Notes: generated by a model from the letters alone, not told the origin. A DNA stretch of 25,264 nucleotides from JANXQG01 sp037147235 (GCA_037147235.1 JBAWVO010000063.1:1-25264); one strand, 5' to 3'. Counted from the first letter of the stretch, positions 6,276 through 15,201 are shown. Numbers and translations: made by a program.

Positions 6276-7454
6276 TTACGCGGTCGGTTTCTTCCGTCGC
6301 GGCCCGTCGGATTTTAGCCAGCGGCTGATCTGTTCCAACTCGCCGCTCCAATTCTTACCTACCCGCTGCTCGCAAAACGCACGGAACAGCAGGTCAACCG
6401 TCTCGTGCAGACTGCGCACGCTTTCGATGCGGTCTTCCAGCGCGCCGCGGCCCTCCGAGGTGTCTTCCACATGAATCTTTGCCCCGCTGACCATGAAGGT
6501 CTCAGGCTGGATTGTCAAATCGTACTGCTCGCCGTGACGCACAATCGTCATGCCGGCCTTGCGCGGCAGCTTGCCGCTACGGATCGCCTGCATGGCCTCC
6601 GGCAAAGCAGTTGGCCCCTCGGCAGTGATCGTTTCCTTCCCCGACTCGTCGCGCGGACACTGCAAGCTGAGCGTGCGCGCAAACATGCCGGTCACTTCGG
6701 ACTGGTCGGGCAGCGCGAGGGTGTCGGAAACGGTCTCCCATCGCCACCAGAGCCAAAGCAGAAATTCGTTGCCGAGGAAATCCCAGTTGCCTTCCTGCTG
6801 GTTCCACCAAGAGATTTCCGCCGTGGTGTTGTTCGTATGGAAAACGGAAGGAATGGCCTGATCGAGCGTTTTGCGGCGTTTGGCCTCGGCAGCCCAATCG
6901 CGGGCACGCCGGCTGGCCGTCATCGGCTGCAACTCCAGACCAAAGGCACGCGAGAAGAGGTCGCAACAGAGATCGGCTGCCGTACTGCTGGAGCCGCCAA
7001 GGTAGAGGATGCCGTTGCCAGCGTCCCAAAGTATGGGGAACTGCTGCATGCGAAGAAAACGGCCGCTGCGAATCTCGTCTTCGCAACGTGCCTCGACGGC
7101 CTCGCGAGCTTCCTGCCGCTGAACCTTCGTCGGCCGGCTGCCGGGATTGTCGGCCGTCAGGGCGGCAAGTTCCAGTTGTTGCCACGCCTTGCGAACGGCT
7201 GCTGGAATCTGGTGCGTGTCGATGCGCATCGCACAATGCAGAACGTCACCGATGACGTTTTTTTCCAGGCTAAAACTCATGTCCAGCAGGTGCTCGCCAG
7301 CCAGGAAACCGACGCCCGGCTGTTCGGCCGTGACAACAACCTCGCTGATGGCGAACTTTTCCAGAATCTTGATGTCGCCGAGAGCAAACTGCCGCTTGGC
7401 GTCGCCCTCGATCTGAAAACACTGAAATGATAACGGGCCGGAAAGAAATCCCAT
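6276..7454 (-). CDS. Hypothetical protein resembling RdgC-type recombination-associated proteins
   Basis: The 392-residue protein starts MGFLSGPLSFQCFQIEGD and has no signal peptide or membrane segment, so it is probably cytoplasmic. The middle part has EAREAVEARCEDEIRSGRFLRMQQFPILWD, then SSTAADLCCDLFSRAFGLEL. That order (charged helix, short beta region, domain closing in an LFxxxFGLxL segment) recalls RdgC, a ring-shaped DNA-binding protein that modulates RecA. Sequence similarity by eye is partial, and this could be a distinct planctomycete family of similar fold. AAGGA lies nine bases before the ATG. It sits 64 bp after the mannose-1-phosphate guanylyltransferase gene on the same strand. 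Confidence 0.6.
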   Translation of the reverse strand: MGFLSGPLSFQCFQIEGDAKRQFALGDIKILEKFAISEVVVTAEQPGVGFLAGEHLLDMSFSLEKNVIGDVLHCAMRIDTHQIPAAVRKAWQQLELAALTADNPGSRPTKVQRQEAREAVEARCEDEIRSGRFLRMQQFPILWDAGNGILYLGGSSSTAADLCCDLFSRAFGLELQPMTASRRARDWAAEAKRRKTLDQAIPSVFHTNNTTAEISWWNQQEGNWDFLGNEFLLWLWWRWETVSDTLALPDQSEVTGMFARTLSLQCPRDESGKETITAEGPTALPEAMQAIRSGKLPRKAGMTIVRHGEQYDLTIQPETFMVSGAKIHVEDTSEGRGALEDRIESVRSLHETVDLLFRAFCEQRVGKNWSGELEQISRWLKSDGPRRKKPTA

Positions 7455-7518
7455 ATTGATTCGTCCTTAAAAAGTTATTTTACAAAGTCCCTCGGAGCAA
7501 AGGCGGCAATTCGTTCCT

Positions 7519-8613
7519 TTACAAATACGCTCCCTCAAACCGTTCGCCGACCAATCCATGAACCTTTTTGATTTCCTCGGCCCGATCGGCGCGACAGACC
7601 AGCGTGGCGTCGGGCGTGTGGATGATGAGCAAGTCTTCGCAGCCGATGGTGGCAATCACGTGCCCGGGGTCGGAGGAGGCAACAAGAGTCCGCGCGGAAT
7701 CGACCAGCACATGCCGCTGGGCGGCCAAGGCGTTCCCTTGTTCGTCGTGGGGACAGGTTTCGGCGAACATCGGCCAGGAACCGATGTCGAACCATTCCAA
7801 CGGCATCGGCACTGCGGCCACGCGGAAATTCGGATCGCGCGAGGCAGGCTCCATCACGGCAAAATCGACGCTCACCTTGCGCAACCATGGATAGACGTCG
7901 CTGAGTACCGCCGACTGATCGCTACGACCCCATGCATCGGCCACGCGGGCCAGGCCGGCTGCGTTGGCAGGCTCAAATCGGCGAATGCAGTCCAATAACG
8001 TCCGTGCCCGCCAGACAAACATGCCGCTGTTCCACAAGTAGCGATCCGGCCCGGCGGCAAAGTAACTCTTGGCCGTTGCCTCGTCGGGCTTCTCCTTAAA
8101 ACGCTCGACCATGCGGGCGGTGGATCCCAGCGGTTCGCCCAGTTCCAGGTAGCCATAGCTCGTGGCAGCCTCGGTCGGTGCGATGCCAAAGGTGACGAGG
8201 CTCTCCGGATAGCTTTCGGCCATCTCAAAACCCTGGGAGATGATCGCTTGGAAACGATCGATGGGGTGGATGAGATGGTCGGCCGTGAAGACGGCAATCA
8301 CCGCGTCCGGATCCTGCTTGGCGAGCACGGCCGCCCCGAAACCGATGGCGTTCAGCGTGTCGCGGCCGATCGGCTCGCCGAGGAATTGGTCTTGGGTCAG
8401 CCCGGGGATCGTGTCGAGGATCACCTGGGCGTGTTTTGCGCCGGCGCAGATGAAGCGGCGATCGGGAGGGATCAGTCCTTCGAGCCGTTGGTAGGCGATC
8501 TCCAGCAGGCTCTTGCCGGAGATGAACGGAATGAGTTGTTTCGGCAGGGTTTCACGGCTCATCGGCCACAACCGGGTGCCCGAACCGCCGGCAATGATCA
8601 GTGCGTATCGCAT
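7519..8613 (-). CDS. manC: Mannose-1-phosphate guanylyltransferase
   Basis: The enzyme makes GDP-mannose from GTP and mannose 1-phosphate for polysaccharide and glycan synthesis. From ATG 8613 it has 364 residues, the usual length for the single-domain form without a fused isomerase. The nucleotidyltransferase signature AGGSGTRLWPMSRETLPKQL is at residues 8-27. It is followed by VFTADHLI (109-115, metal-binding Asp), TSYGYLELG, VERFKEKP, YLWNSGMFVWRA (192-203) and EWFDIGSW (273-280). A second ATG at 8646 would add 11 residues (MSQPQSSKTPP); neither start has a Shine-Dalgarno. I prefer 8613 because the family begins just before the AGG motif. The gene follows the FHA-GAF-SpoIIE phosphatase by 71 bp (38 bp if 8646 is used). 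Confidence 0.93.
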   Translation of the reverse strand: MRYALIIAGGSGTRLWPMSRETLPKQLIPFISGKSLLEIAYQRLEGLIPPDRRFICAGAKHAQVILDTIPGLTQDQFLGEPIGRDTLNAIGFGAAVLAKQDPDAVIAVFTADHLIHPIDRFQAIISQGFEMAESYPESLVTFGIAPTEAATSYGYLELGEPLGSTARMVERFKEKPDEATAKSYFAAGPDRYLWNSGMFVWRARTLLDCIRRFEPANAAGLARVADAWGRSDQSAVLSDVYPWLRKVSVDFAVMEPASRDPNFRVAAVPMPLEWFDIGSWPMFAETCPHDEQGNALAAQRHVLVDSARTLVASSDPGHVIATIGCEDLLIIHTPDATLVCRADRAEEIKKVHGLVGERFEGAYL

Positions 8614-8684
8614 GGGAGGAGTCTTGGAACTTTGAGGTTGGGACATTGGGAGGACGACTTGCAGGGAGTAGCCTTGATCGCACT

Positions 8685-10373
8685 TTACTTTTCTCGCCCA
8701 AGGCATACCAGACAGATGTCGTCGTTTTGCGATTGCTTGCCGACAAACTCTTTGACGTTGCCTAGGATGCTCTGACCGTAAGCCGCAACCCCGGGGCACG
8801 AAACCGTCGTCTGTTCATGCAGCCGCCGCAATCCGTAGAGTTCGTTCTTTTCGTTCATCGCTTCGGAAATGCCGTCCGTATACAACACCAATCGGTCGCC
8901 CGGGTCCAACGAATGCGAGACCTGCACATATTCGGCGTTTTCCATCACGCCCAGCGGCAACCTGGCGTTGGCTTCGTCAACGGCCTGGATCACCTTGCCC
9001 GCGTGCCGCAAGTAGGACGGAGGATGACCTGCGTTGACGAGCGTCAACTCGTGACGCAACGGATCGAGTACGGCCAGCACCAGCGTCACGAAACGATCCT
9101 CCCAGTTGGCGGAAAAGAACACGCGGTTCAGTTGCGCGATGGCTTCGGCAGGCGACGGCTCACTGACCAAGCAATAGCGCACGTCGGCCGATAGCCGGGC
9201 CATCAAGAGCGAAGCGGGAATACCTTTGCCCGACACATCGGCCACGACAACCGCCAGCCGCCGGCCGGGCAAAGGAATGTAGTCATAATAGTCGCCCCCC
9301 AGCTCGTTGGCCGGTTCGTAAAAATGAAAGAAGTCGTAACCCTCAATCCGCGGCGTATTGGACGGCAGGAATCCACGCAGCACCGCGTGGGCAACCTCCA
9401 ACTCGCGGCTCCGCTTCTGATCGCGGATGGCCATTTCGTGCAACTCCGCGTTCTCGACGGCGTTGGCTGCTTGGCAGGCAACGCTCGCGAGGACTTCAAG
9501 ATCGTCGCGGGTGAAACGGTTCCGTTGATCGGAAGTGTCGATTTGGATGACGCCGGTTACGTTCCCCTGGCTAGTGATTAACGGCGCGCACATCACGGAG
9601 CGGATGTGAAAGTCGACGATGCTTTCGGACGCATTGAAGCGGGAGTCGGAAGTTGCATCGGCCGATAGGATCGCCTCCTTGCCGGCCATCACGCCTTGCA
9701 CGATCGTGCGGCTGATGCGAACCGTATCGACCAACTCCGGGCGGCGATGCTTCAACACCTTGGGAATCAGCTTTCCCGAGGCCGTGTCGCGAAGCACCAT
9801 GATGCCCCGATCGGCCTGAGGAAAAATCGTCAGCAGGCTATCGAGCACTTTCGGCAGCACGTCGCTCATCGCCACGGCGCGGCCGAGATTCCGGCTGATT
9901 TCCGTCATGGCCTTGAGCTTGGCATGGGAATTGACCTCCAGCCGCAAGTTCGACGAGCCTGAGGAAATATCCAGCCGCGTCATGACCGTGGAATTGCCCT
10001 CGCTAGGCTCATCGTCGACCATCATGGCCGTGGTCTCAAGAAGGGAAGCGGTTTTGCGGCTGCTGACGGCTTGCAGATTGACCGTGTCGTCACTGAAAAC
10101 CATGACGACGTCGCAGAGCGTTATACGGTCCTGGTCGTTAAGCAGACATCGTTCGTGGATCTGGCTGCCGTTGATGTAGGTGCCGTTACGGCTATCGAGA
10201 TCCTTGATATAGAACTTGTTGTCTACCCGTTCGATTCTCGCATGTTCACGGCTGACCGACCCGGAGTCGAGTACAATATCGCAGTCGGGAAGCCGGCCCA
10301 GGACCGCCAATTCTCGATCCAGGGCGAACACTCCGCCTGTGTGCGGGCCTTCAACCGTCCGTAACTCGGCCAT
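8685..10373 (-). CDS. FHA-GAF-SpoIIE (PP2C-type) serine phosphatase
   Basis: A cytoplasmic signalling phosphatase of 562 residues. Residues 1-97 form an FHA domain that reads phosphothreonine peptides (GR at 26-27, SREH at 41-44, SRNGTYING at 61-69). Residues about 150-310 are a GAF-type sensor domain (APLITSQGNVTGVIQID at 263-279). Residues about 340-560 are the SpoIIE/PP2C phosphatase with all acidic metal motifs: GGDYYDY (359-365), VADVSGKG (377-384), NAGHPP (447-452), YTDGISE (498-504) and NDDICLV (550-556). The start at 10373 has GAAGGGAA upstream; an in-frame ATG at 10430 is less likely. The FHA domain suggests a partner Ser/Thr kinase, and the family often acts on anti-sigma antagonists, but neither is nearby. 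What the GAF domain senses is unknown. Confidence 0.93.
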   Translation of the reverse strand: MAELRTVEGPHTGGVFALDRELAVLGRLPDCDIVLDSGSVSREHARIERVDNKFYIKDLDSRNGTYINGSQIHERCLLNDQDRITLCDVVMVFSDDTVNLQAVSSRKTASLLETTAMMVDDEPSEGNSTVMTRLDISSGSSNLRLEVNSHAKLKAMTEISRNLGRAVAMSDVLPKVLDSLLTIFPQADRGIMVLRDTASGKLIPKVLKHRRPELVDTVRISRTIVQGVMAGKEAILSADATSDSRFNASESIVDFHIRSVMCAPLITSQGNVTGVIQIDTSDQRNRFTRDDLEVLASVACQAANAVENAELHEMAIRDQKRSRELEVAHAVLRGFLPSNTPRIEGYDFFHFYEPANELGGDYYDYIPLPGRRLAVVVADVSGKGIPASLLMARLSADVRYCLVSEPSPAEAIAQLNRVFFSANWEDRFVTLVLAVLDPLRHELTLVNAGHPPSYLRHAGKVIQAVDEANARLPLGVMENAEYVQVSHSLDPGDRLVLYTDGISEAMNEKNELYGLRRLHEQTTVSCPGVAAYGQSILGNVKEFVGKQSQNDDICLVCLGREK

Positions 10374-10753
10374 AACGTGCTTTTCCCTTCCCTGGTGCCA
10401 AGTAACGTAGGCACCTCGCCTGCGTCCCATCGCTGGTACGATCCAACCGTCTGCCCTGCTATCCCGGCTTGGGATCCCTCTCTCTAAAATATCGAGTCCT
10501 GATTTTAGGGCGCGTCATGCCGCTGCGTCAATGGTGGAAGAACAGTAAAGTTTCAATCCAGTACCACGCGAGCAGTAAAAGGGGAGCCTATTCCACCATT
10601 CAGGAATAAAAAAGCCTTGCGCAACTCATTGCTAATCAATGCTTTACAAATCTTTTGAACAAGGATTTGAACCTTGACTAACTGAATCAGAGTTTTTTTG
10701 TAGTGATAGGAAGTGCGTTTAATATTGACGAATATCGACTTAGGCTCGTCTTC
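10374..10753. other. 380-bp non-coding gap between mfd and the phosphatase gene
   Basis: No gene is seen. An inverted repeat pairs AATGGTGGAA near 10532 with TTCCACCATT near 10591-10600. GGTGCC/GGCACC frames about 10395-10416, and CTAAAAT/ATTTTAG frames 10484-10508. The part from about 10600 to 10750 is clearly more A/T-rich than its neighbours. It contains, on the minus strand, a 17-base sequence (10676 to 10660) that folds like the T-arm of a tRNA. No complete tRNA could be built around it, and no clear terminator for mfd was found. Confidence 0.5.
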
Positions 10754-13700
10754 CTATTCCGATTGCAACAGCGATTTGACCTGCTGGCGAATCGATTCAG
10801 ACGATTCTTTGTCGCCTTCCAAGGGAAGATAGGCACTTTGGCTGTCGACAATTCTCAGCGTTACTCCCCCATGGGATGCCAGTTCGCGGATGAGCCGTGC
10901 CGAGCGGTAGCGGAAGACAACGTATGGCGGCTCCATGTGGATCGATTCGATCTGCCAACGATGGGCGGCAATCCGCAGTTCGGCCAGCCAAAGCAGATAC
11001 TCGACTAGGGGCGGCGGCGCACCGAAGCGATCCCGCAGTTCGTTGCGCAGGTCGCGAAGCTCGTCCGCACTGGAAATCCGGCTGAGCCGGCGGTAGAGGT
11101 CAATTTTCAACCGCATGTCGGGCACGTAGCTTCGCGGAATGTGGCCCTCGCCCGGCAGGTCGATATCGACCTCGATCGCCTTTTTGGGCGGCTCCCGCTT
11201 GAGATAATGCACGGCCTGTTGCAGGAGCTCGCAATACAGTTCGTACCCCACCACGGCGATGTGGCCGCTCTGTTGGGTGCCCAGAATGTTGCCAGCACCG
11301 CGGATTTCGAGGTCGCGCATGGCAATAGCAAAGCCGGCGCCCATCTGGCTGAATTCTTCGATCGCCTTGAGTCGTCGTGCGGATGTTGATGTAAGACTCT
11401 TATTCGGATCGAGCAGGAGATAGCAATAGGCCCGGTGGATGTAACGCCCCACACGGCCGCGAAGCTGATGCAAATCGGAGAGGCCGTAGCGGTCGGCCTC
11501 GTCGATGAAAATGGTGTTGGCGTTGGGGATGTCCAGGCCGCTCTCGATGATCGTCGTCGCCAGCAAAACGTCGAAACGATGCGCCACGAAGTCGAGCATG
11601 ACCCGCTCCAGTTCGTGCTCGGCCATCTGGCCGTGGGCAATGCGAATACGTGCCTCGGGCACGATCTGGCCAAGTTTTTTGGCGAGCGTCTGGATATCTT
11701 GTACGCGATTGTGGACGAAAAAGATCTGTCCTTGCCGGTTCAACTCCCGCAGCACGGCCTGCCGGATCAGTTCAGGATTGAAACGCGTGATGCGGGTTTC
11801 CACCGCCAGCCGGTCCTCAGGCGGGGTTTCCAAGTTCGAGATGTCGCGTACGCCGATCAGTCCCAGGTGGAGAGTGCGGGGAATCGGCGTGGCGGTCATT
11901 GTCAGCACATCAACGGTCTGCCGCATGGCCTTGAGGCGTTCTTTGACTTCGACGCCGAATCGTTGTTCTTCGTCGATGACGATCAAACCCAGGTTGTGGA
12001 ACTTCACGTCCGGCTGCACGAGGCGATGGGTGCCGATGAGGATGTCCACCGAGCCGGCGGCCAGTCGCTCGATGATTTCGGTCTGCTGCCGCCGCGTGGA
12101 AAACCGCGAGAGGGCGGCAATCGAGAAGGGAAACTCAGCCATCCGCGAGGTGAAGGTCCGCAGATGTTGCTCGGCAAGAACCGTCGTCGGCACAAGCACC
12201 GCAACCTGGTAACCGGAATCGATCGCCTTGAAGGCCGCCCGCATGGCCACCTCCGTCTTGCCGTAGCCGACGTCGCCGCACAACAGCCGGTCCATCGGCC
12301 GTGGGGTGTGCATGTCCCGCTTGATCGCCTCCAGAGTGGTCAATTGGTCGGGCGTTTCCTTGTAGGGAAAAGAAGCGTCAAATTCGTTTTGCCACTCGGT
12401 CTCCACGCGGAAGCTGATCCCCGGCCGAGAAGCGCGAACGGCCTGAAGTTCGAGCATCTCGGCCGCCATATCGGTCACGGCCGACTCGACCCGCTTTTTC
12501 TGCTTCTCCCAAAGGCGTCCGCCAAGCTTGGCAAGCATCGGCCGGCCCTTGGTGCTGCCTACGTACTTCTGCACCAGGCCGATTTTCGAGGTGGGCACGT
12601 AGAGCTTCGTCTTGCCTTGAAACTCCAGCTCAAGGTATTCTTCGACCTGCCCAATTTTCTCCATCAGCTTCATGCCACGATAGCGGGCGATGCCGTGACC
12701 GAGATGCACGACAAGGTCGCCTTCGTGGAGTTCCAGAAAACTGTCAATTGCCCTGCTCCGTAGCCGGTGCCCAGTTGTGGGACGTTGTATGTCGGCGCGG
12801 CGGAACAGCTCGCCGCTGCTCAGGAGGACGATGCGGTCGGGCACCAGTCGGAAGCCATTTTGTAGCGTACCGATCGGAAAATGCAGGCGGCCGTCGCGGG
12901 CAAGTTGCGTACCGCCAAAAACCTCGCTTAGGCGGCGGACTTCGGCCTCCGTCTGACAGATAAGGAATACCTCCTGGCCGCGGCCGGCATCGTCCAGCTC
13001 TTCGCGGACCTTGTCGATGTGGCTGCTGAAACGCTCGACCGACTCGATCGGCAGTCGGCAAGTCGTTTCCAACGAGCCGGTGGCAATCGCCGAGGCAGTG
13101 ACCGAGGGAAACTTCACCGCTTGGCGGATCACGTCGGCAAAGCTATGAAGTCCTTGCCGCCGGTCGAGGCGTTCGAGGTATTGCCGGCCTTCACTTTCCA
13201 ATTCTCCAGGCTCAACCAGCAAGAACCAACTTCGTGGCGGCAGATAATCCGCAAGATGCGCAGGTTCCGATTGATATCCAGAACCATCGCTTGCGGTTTC
13301 GCGAACCACCGCAGTAATATCGATGGTCACAACGCGTTCCAAACTCCTCTGACTTGCCGCCTCAAACTGCCGGATCGACTCGATCTCATCACCAAACAGT
13401 TCGATCCGCACCGGCTTGAACCAGTCGGGAGCAAAAACATCAAGGATTCCGCCTCGACGCGAGAACTCGCCGGGCAGTTCAACGGCGGTTGTGTTCTGAA
13501 ATCCGCTGCACACGAGCCAACGGGATATTTCTTCGACCGAAAGCGACTCACCGATCCGCAAGGTCCGGGTTTGTTCGGCTAATCGCGACCGACTGGGAAC
13601 CGGCTGCAACAGAGCCGGAATACTGGTCACCAGTACCTTGGGGGGTTGCGGACCGAGCAGCGTTTTGAGGATGCGGACCCGATCGCCGACCGCCTCATCC

Positions 13701-14017
13701 TGGACCATCCGCTCGGCAGAGAGCGATTCATGGACGGGAAATTGCACCGGTTCCAGCGGAGAGAAGAGGCTCAGGTCACCGATCAGCCCTTGAACCTCAT
13801 CCAACCGTGGGCAGACGACCACGAGTACGGCCGGGGCATCTCGGGCCAGCGCGGCTGCCACCAGCGCACACGACGACCCCCAGACTCCGTCGAGCGTCGC
13901 CGCATGGCCCGATTGCAGACTGTCGATGACCTCCGCAAAGTCCGGCAACCTTTCGATGCGACCGATCAGTTGCAAGAGCCGATCAGACGCTGCCGTTGCT
14001 AGAGGAGCGGAAGACAT
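10754..14017 (-). CDS. mfd: Transcription-repair coupling factor Mfd
   Basis: Mfd releases RNA polymerase stalled at DNA lesions and recruits UvrA. The 1087-residue product has the complete family order. A UvrB-like N-terminal module with degenerate motifs occupies about 1-330. The RNA-polymerase-interacting CarD-like domain is at about 430-495 (GDLVVHLGHGIARYRG at 433-448, KLYVPTSKIGLVQKYVG). The helicase core follows: Walker A GDVGYGKTEV (581-590), DEEQ (682-685), TMTATPIPRTL (707-716) and QLRGRVGR (851-858). The C-terminal TRCF domain lies at about 940-1060. It starts 14 bp after the stop of the disordered protein gene, which implies co-transcription. No Shine-Dalgarno is visible, so translation may be coupled. 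Confidence 0.98.
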   Translation of the reverse strand: MSSAPLATAASDRLLQLIGRIERLPDFAEVIDSLQSGHAATLDGVWGSSCALVAAALARDAPAVLVVVCPRLDEVQGLIGDLSLFSPLEPVQFPVHESLSAERMVQDEAVGDRVRILKTLLGPQPPKVLVTSIPALLQPVPSRSRLAEQTRTLRIGESLSVEEISRWLVCSGFQNTTAVELPGEFSRRGGILDVFAPDWFKPVRIELFGDEIESIRQFEAASQRSLERVVTIDITAVVRETASDGSGYQSEPAHLADYLPPRSWFLLVEPGELESEGRQYLERLDRRQGLHSFADVIRQAVKFPSVTASAIATGSLETTCRLPIESVERFSSHIDKVREELDDAGRGQEVFLICQTEAEVRRLSEVFGGTQLARDGRLHFPIGTLQNGFRLVPDRIVLLSSGELFRRADIQRPTTGHRLRSRAIDSFLELHEGDLVVHLGHGIARYRGMKLMEKIGQVEEYLELEFQGKTKLYVPTSKIGLVQKYVGSTKGRPMLAKLGGRLWEKQKKRVESAVTDMAAEMLELQAVRASRPGISFRVETEWQNEFDASFPYKETPDQLTTLEAIKRDMHTPRPMDRLLCGDVGYGKTEVAMRAAFKAIDSGYQVAVLVPTTVLAEQHLRTFTSRMAEFPFSIAALSRFSTRRQQTEIIERLAAGSVDILIGTHRLVQPDVKFHNLGLIVIDEEQRFGVEVKERLKAMRQTVDVLTMTATPIPRTLHLGLIGVRDISNLETPPEDRLAVETRITRFNPELIRQAVLRELNRQGQIFFVHNRVQDIQTLAKKLGQIVPEARIRIAHGQMAEHELERVMLDFVAHRFDVLLATTIIESGLDIPNANTIFIDEADRYGLSDLHQLRGRVGRYIHRAYCYLLLDPNKSLTSTSARRLKAIEEFSQMGAGFAIAMRDLEIRGAGNILGTQQSGHIAVVGYELYCELLQQAVHYLKREPPKKAIEVDIDLPGEGHIPRSYVPDMRLKIDLYRRLSRISSADELRDLRNELRDRFGAPPPLVEYLLWLAELRIAAHRWQIESIHMEPPYVVFRYRSARLIRELASHGGVTLRIVDSQSAYLPLEGDKESSESIRQQVKSLLQSE

Positions 14018-14031
14018 AACCGAATCGTAAT

Positions 14032-15201
14032 TTACCGTCGATCAGGCCGGCGGCCGCGACCACCACGCCCGCCCGAGCCTCGCGAACCACCGGGATTTCG
14101 TGCCCGGGACTCCATGTTTTTGGCAATGATCGCGCCGATAGCATCCTGCCAAGTGGAAATGTTGCGGAAACCGATGCGGGGCGATTCGCCACCATCTTCA
14201 TCGTGTTCACCATCGTCGTCGTGTTCACCATCCTCATCGTGTTCACCATCGTCATCGTGCTCGACGTACTCATCGTGCTCGTCGTCATGCTCATCATGCT
14301 CGTCCGAGACCTCGGCGTTGACCGAGTCCTCCTCGGCCCCATCGAAAGCGAATTCGTCATCGTCCTCGGCACTTTCTTTCCCAACGGTCTGCTCGTCTCG
14401 AACCTGATCGCGATCACGACCGCGACCGCGACCACGGCGGCGGCGACGTCCACGCCGCTCCGGCTGCTCACCTTCAATCCGGTCTTTTTCGGCAGGCTCC
14501 TGCACCGAGTTATCAACGTCGGACTCGGTACTCTCGGAGAGAACGCCTTCTTCATTGGCCAGTTCTTCGCCAGGCTCGTTGGCTGTCTGGGCTTCATCCG
14601 AGAGAACTCCTTCACGGCTCCGACCGCGTCCGCGGCGACGGCGTCGGCGACGCGGTCGCCGCTCATCCGTCGCGCCTTCTTCGTTGGCGGACTGCTCGTT
14701 GGCGGAATCGGGCGTCGTAGCAGACTCTTCGGACTCCTCCGCATCGAATTCGTCGGCCGTTTCATCCATGATGTCCAGGGCCTCTTGTGGCTCATACGAT
14801 CCTGGCTCGATCGCCGGCAGCTCCAATTCACCCCAAGCGGGCAACGCCAATTCTAATTCCACGACGACCTTCCGTGGCTCCGCGAAGGGCTGCGTTGTCG
14901 TTGCGGCGGGCGGTGCGGGAGGTGCAGGGGGGGCGAGCGGGGACGGTGGCGGTGGCGCAATTCCCAAATCACCCGCCAATTGATCCCAAGCAGAAGCGCG
15001 AGCTGGGCGACGCGGCGCGGGCGCAGGCTTGGCGGCCGGGCGGAATGCAGGTAGAGGCGGAGCCACTTGTTCTGTTGGCTCCTCCGCGGCCGATTCGGGC
15101 GTTTCCACGGATGCCAAATCCCTCGGCTCTTCAGGAACACGTTCAGCGCCAAGGTTGGTGGCTAGGGAGGCCCAATGATCCGTCTTTTGTGGTTCGGTCA
15201 T
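14032..15201 (-). CDS. Disordered Arg-rich and Asp/Glu/His-rich protein upstream of mfd
   Basis: I do not recognise a named family. From ATG 15201 the protein has 389 residues and looks mostly disordered. Two related motifs, WASLATNLG (10-18) and WDQLAGDLG (72-80), begin it. A Pro/Ala-rich linker follows (50-105). Two Arg/Gly clusters (about 181-196 and 249-264) look able to bind nucleic acid. Residues 300-337 are a run of EHDDDG/EHDEDG repeats. The end is WQDAIGAIIAKNMESR (351-366) and a Gly/Arg tail. A GTG at 15243 would add 14 residues. The stop is 14 bp before mfd, so it probably shares its transcript. RNA or DNA binding is an inference from composition only; the His/Asp run could bind metal ions. 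Confidence 0.8.
   Translation of the reverse strand: MTEPQKTDHWASLATNLGAERVPEEPRDLASVETPESAAEEPTEQVAPPLPAFRPAAKPAPAPRRPARASAWDQLAGDLGIAPPPPSPLAPPAPPAPPAATTTQPFAEPRKVVVELELALPAWGELELPAIEPGSYEPQEALDIMDETADEFDAEESEESATTPDSANEQSANEEGATDERRPRRRRRRRGRGRSREGVLSDEAQTANEPGEELANEEGVLSESTESDVDNSVQEPAEKDRIEGEQPERRGRRRRRGRGRGRDRDQVRDEQTVGKESAEDDDEFAFDGAEEDSVNAEVSDEHDEHDDEHDEYVEHDDDGEHDEDGEHDDDGEHDEDGGESPRIGFRNISTWQDAIGAIIAKNMESRARNPGGSRGSGGRGGRGRRPDRR
14191..14304 (-). repeat. 18-bp coding minisatellite (EHDDDG/EHDEDG repeats)
   Basis: Inside the disordered-protein gene the unit TCGTGTTCACCATCSTCR (plus strand) recurs with 18-bp period, three clear copies followed by diverged ones. On the coding strand it gives hexapeptides EHDDDG and EHDEDG. 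Such arrays change length by slippage or unequal exchange. The opposite strand shows a long hydrophobic open frame here, which is a shadow of the repeat. Confidence 0.75.

Noticed and set aside
6405..7430. 341-codon plus-strand open frame opposite the RdgC-like gene
   Set aside because: No known family pattern and no ribosome site. The minus-strand gene has a good start and fits the co-oriented gene run.
10600..10700. Complete tRNA gene
   Set aside because: Only a T-arm-like hairpin is present. No acceptor, D-arm or anticodon arm could be paired at the right distances.
11435..12763. 442-codon plus-strand open frame opposite mfd
   Set aside because: A shadow of the helicase core in G/C-rich DNA. 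No recognisable motif and no ribosome site.
14203..14856. Hydrophobic plus-strand open frame resembling a membrane protein
   Set aside because: Its Val/Ile-rich start is the complement of the GAC/GAA/CAC repeats that encode the Asp/Glu/His array, so the hydrophobicity is an artefact.
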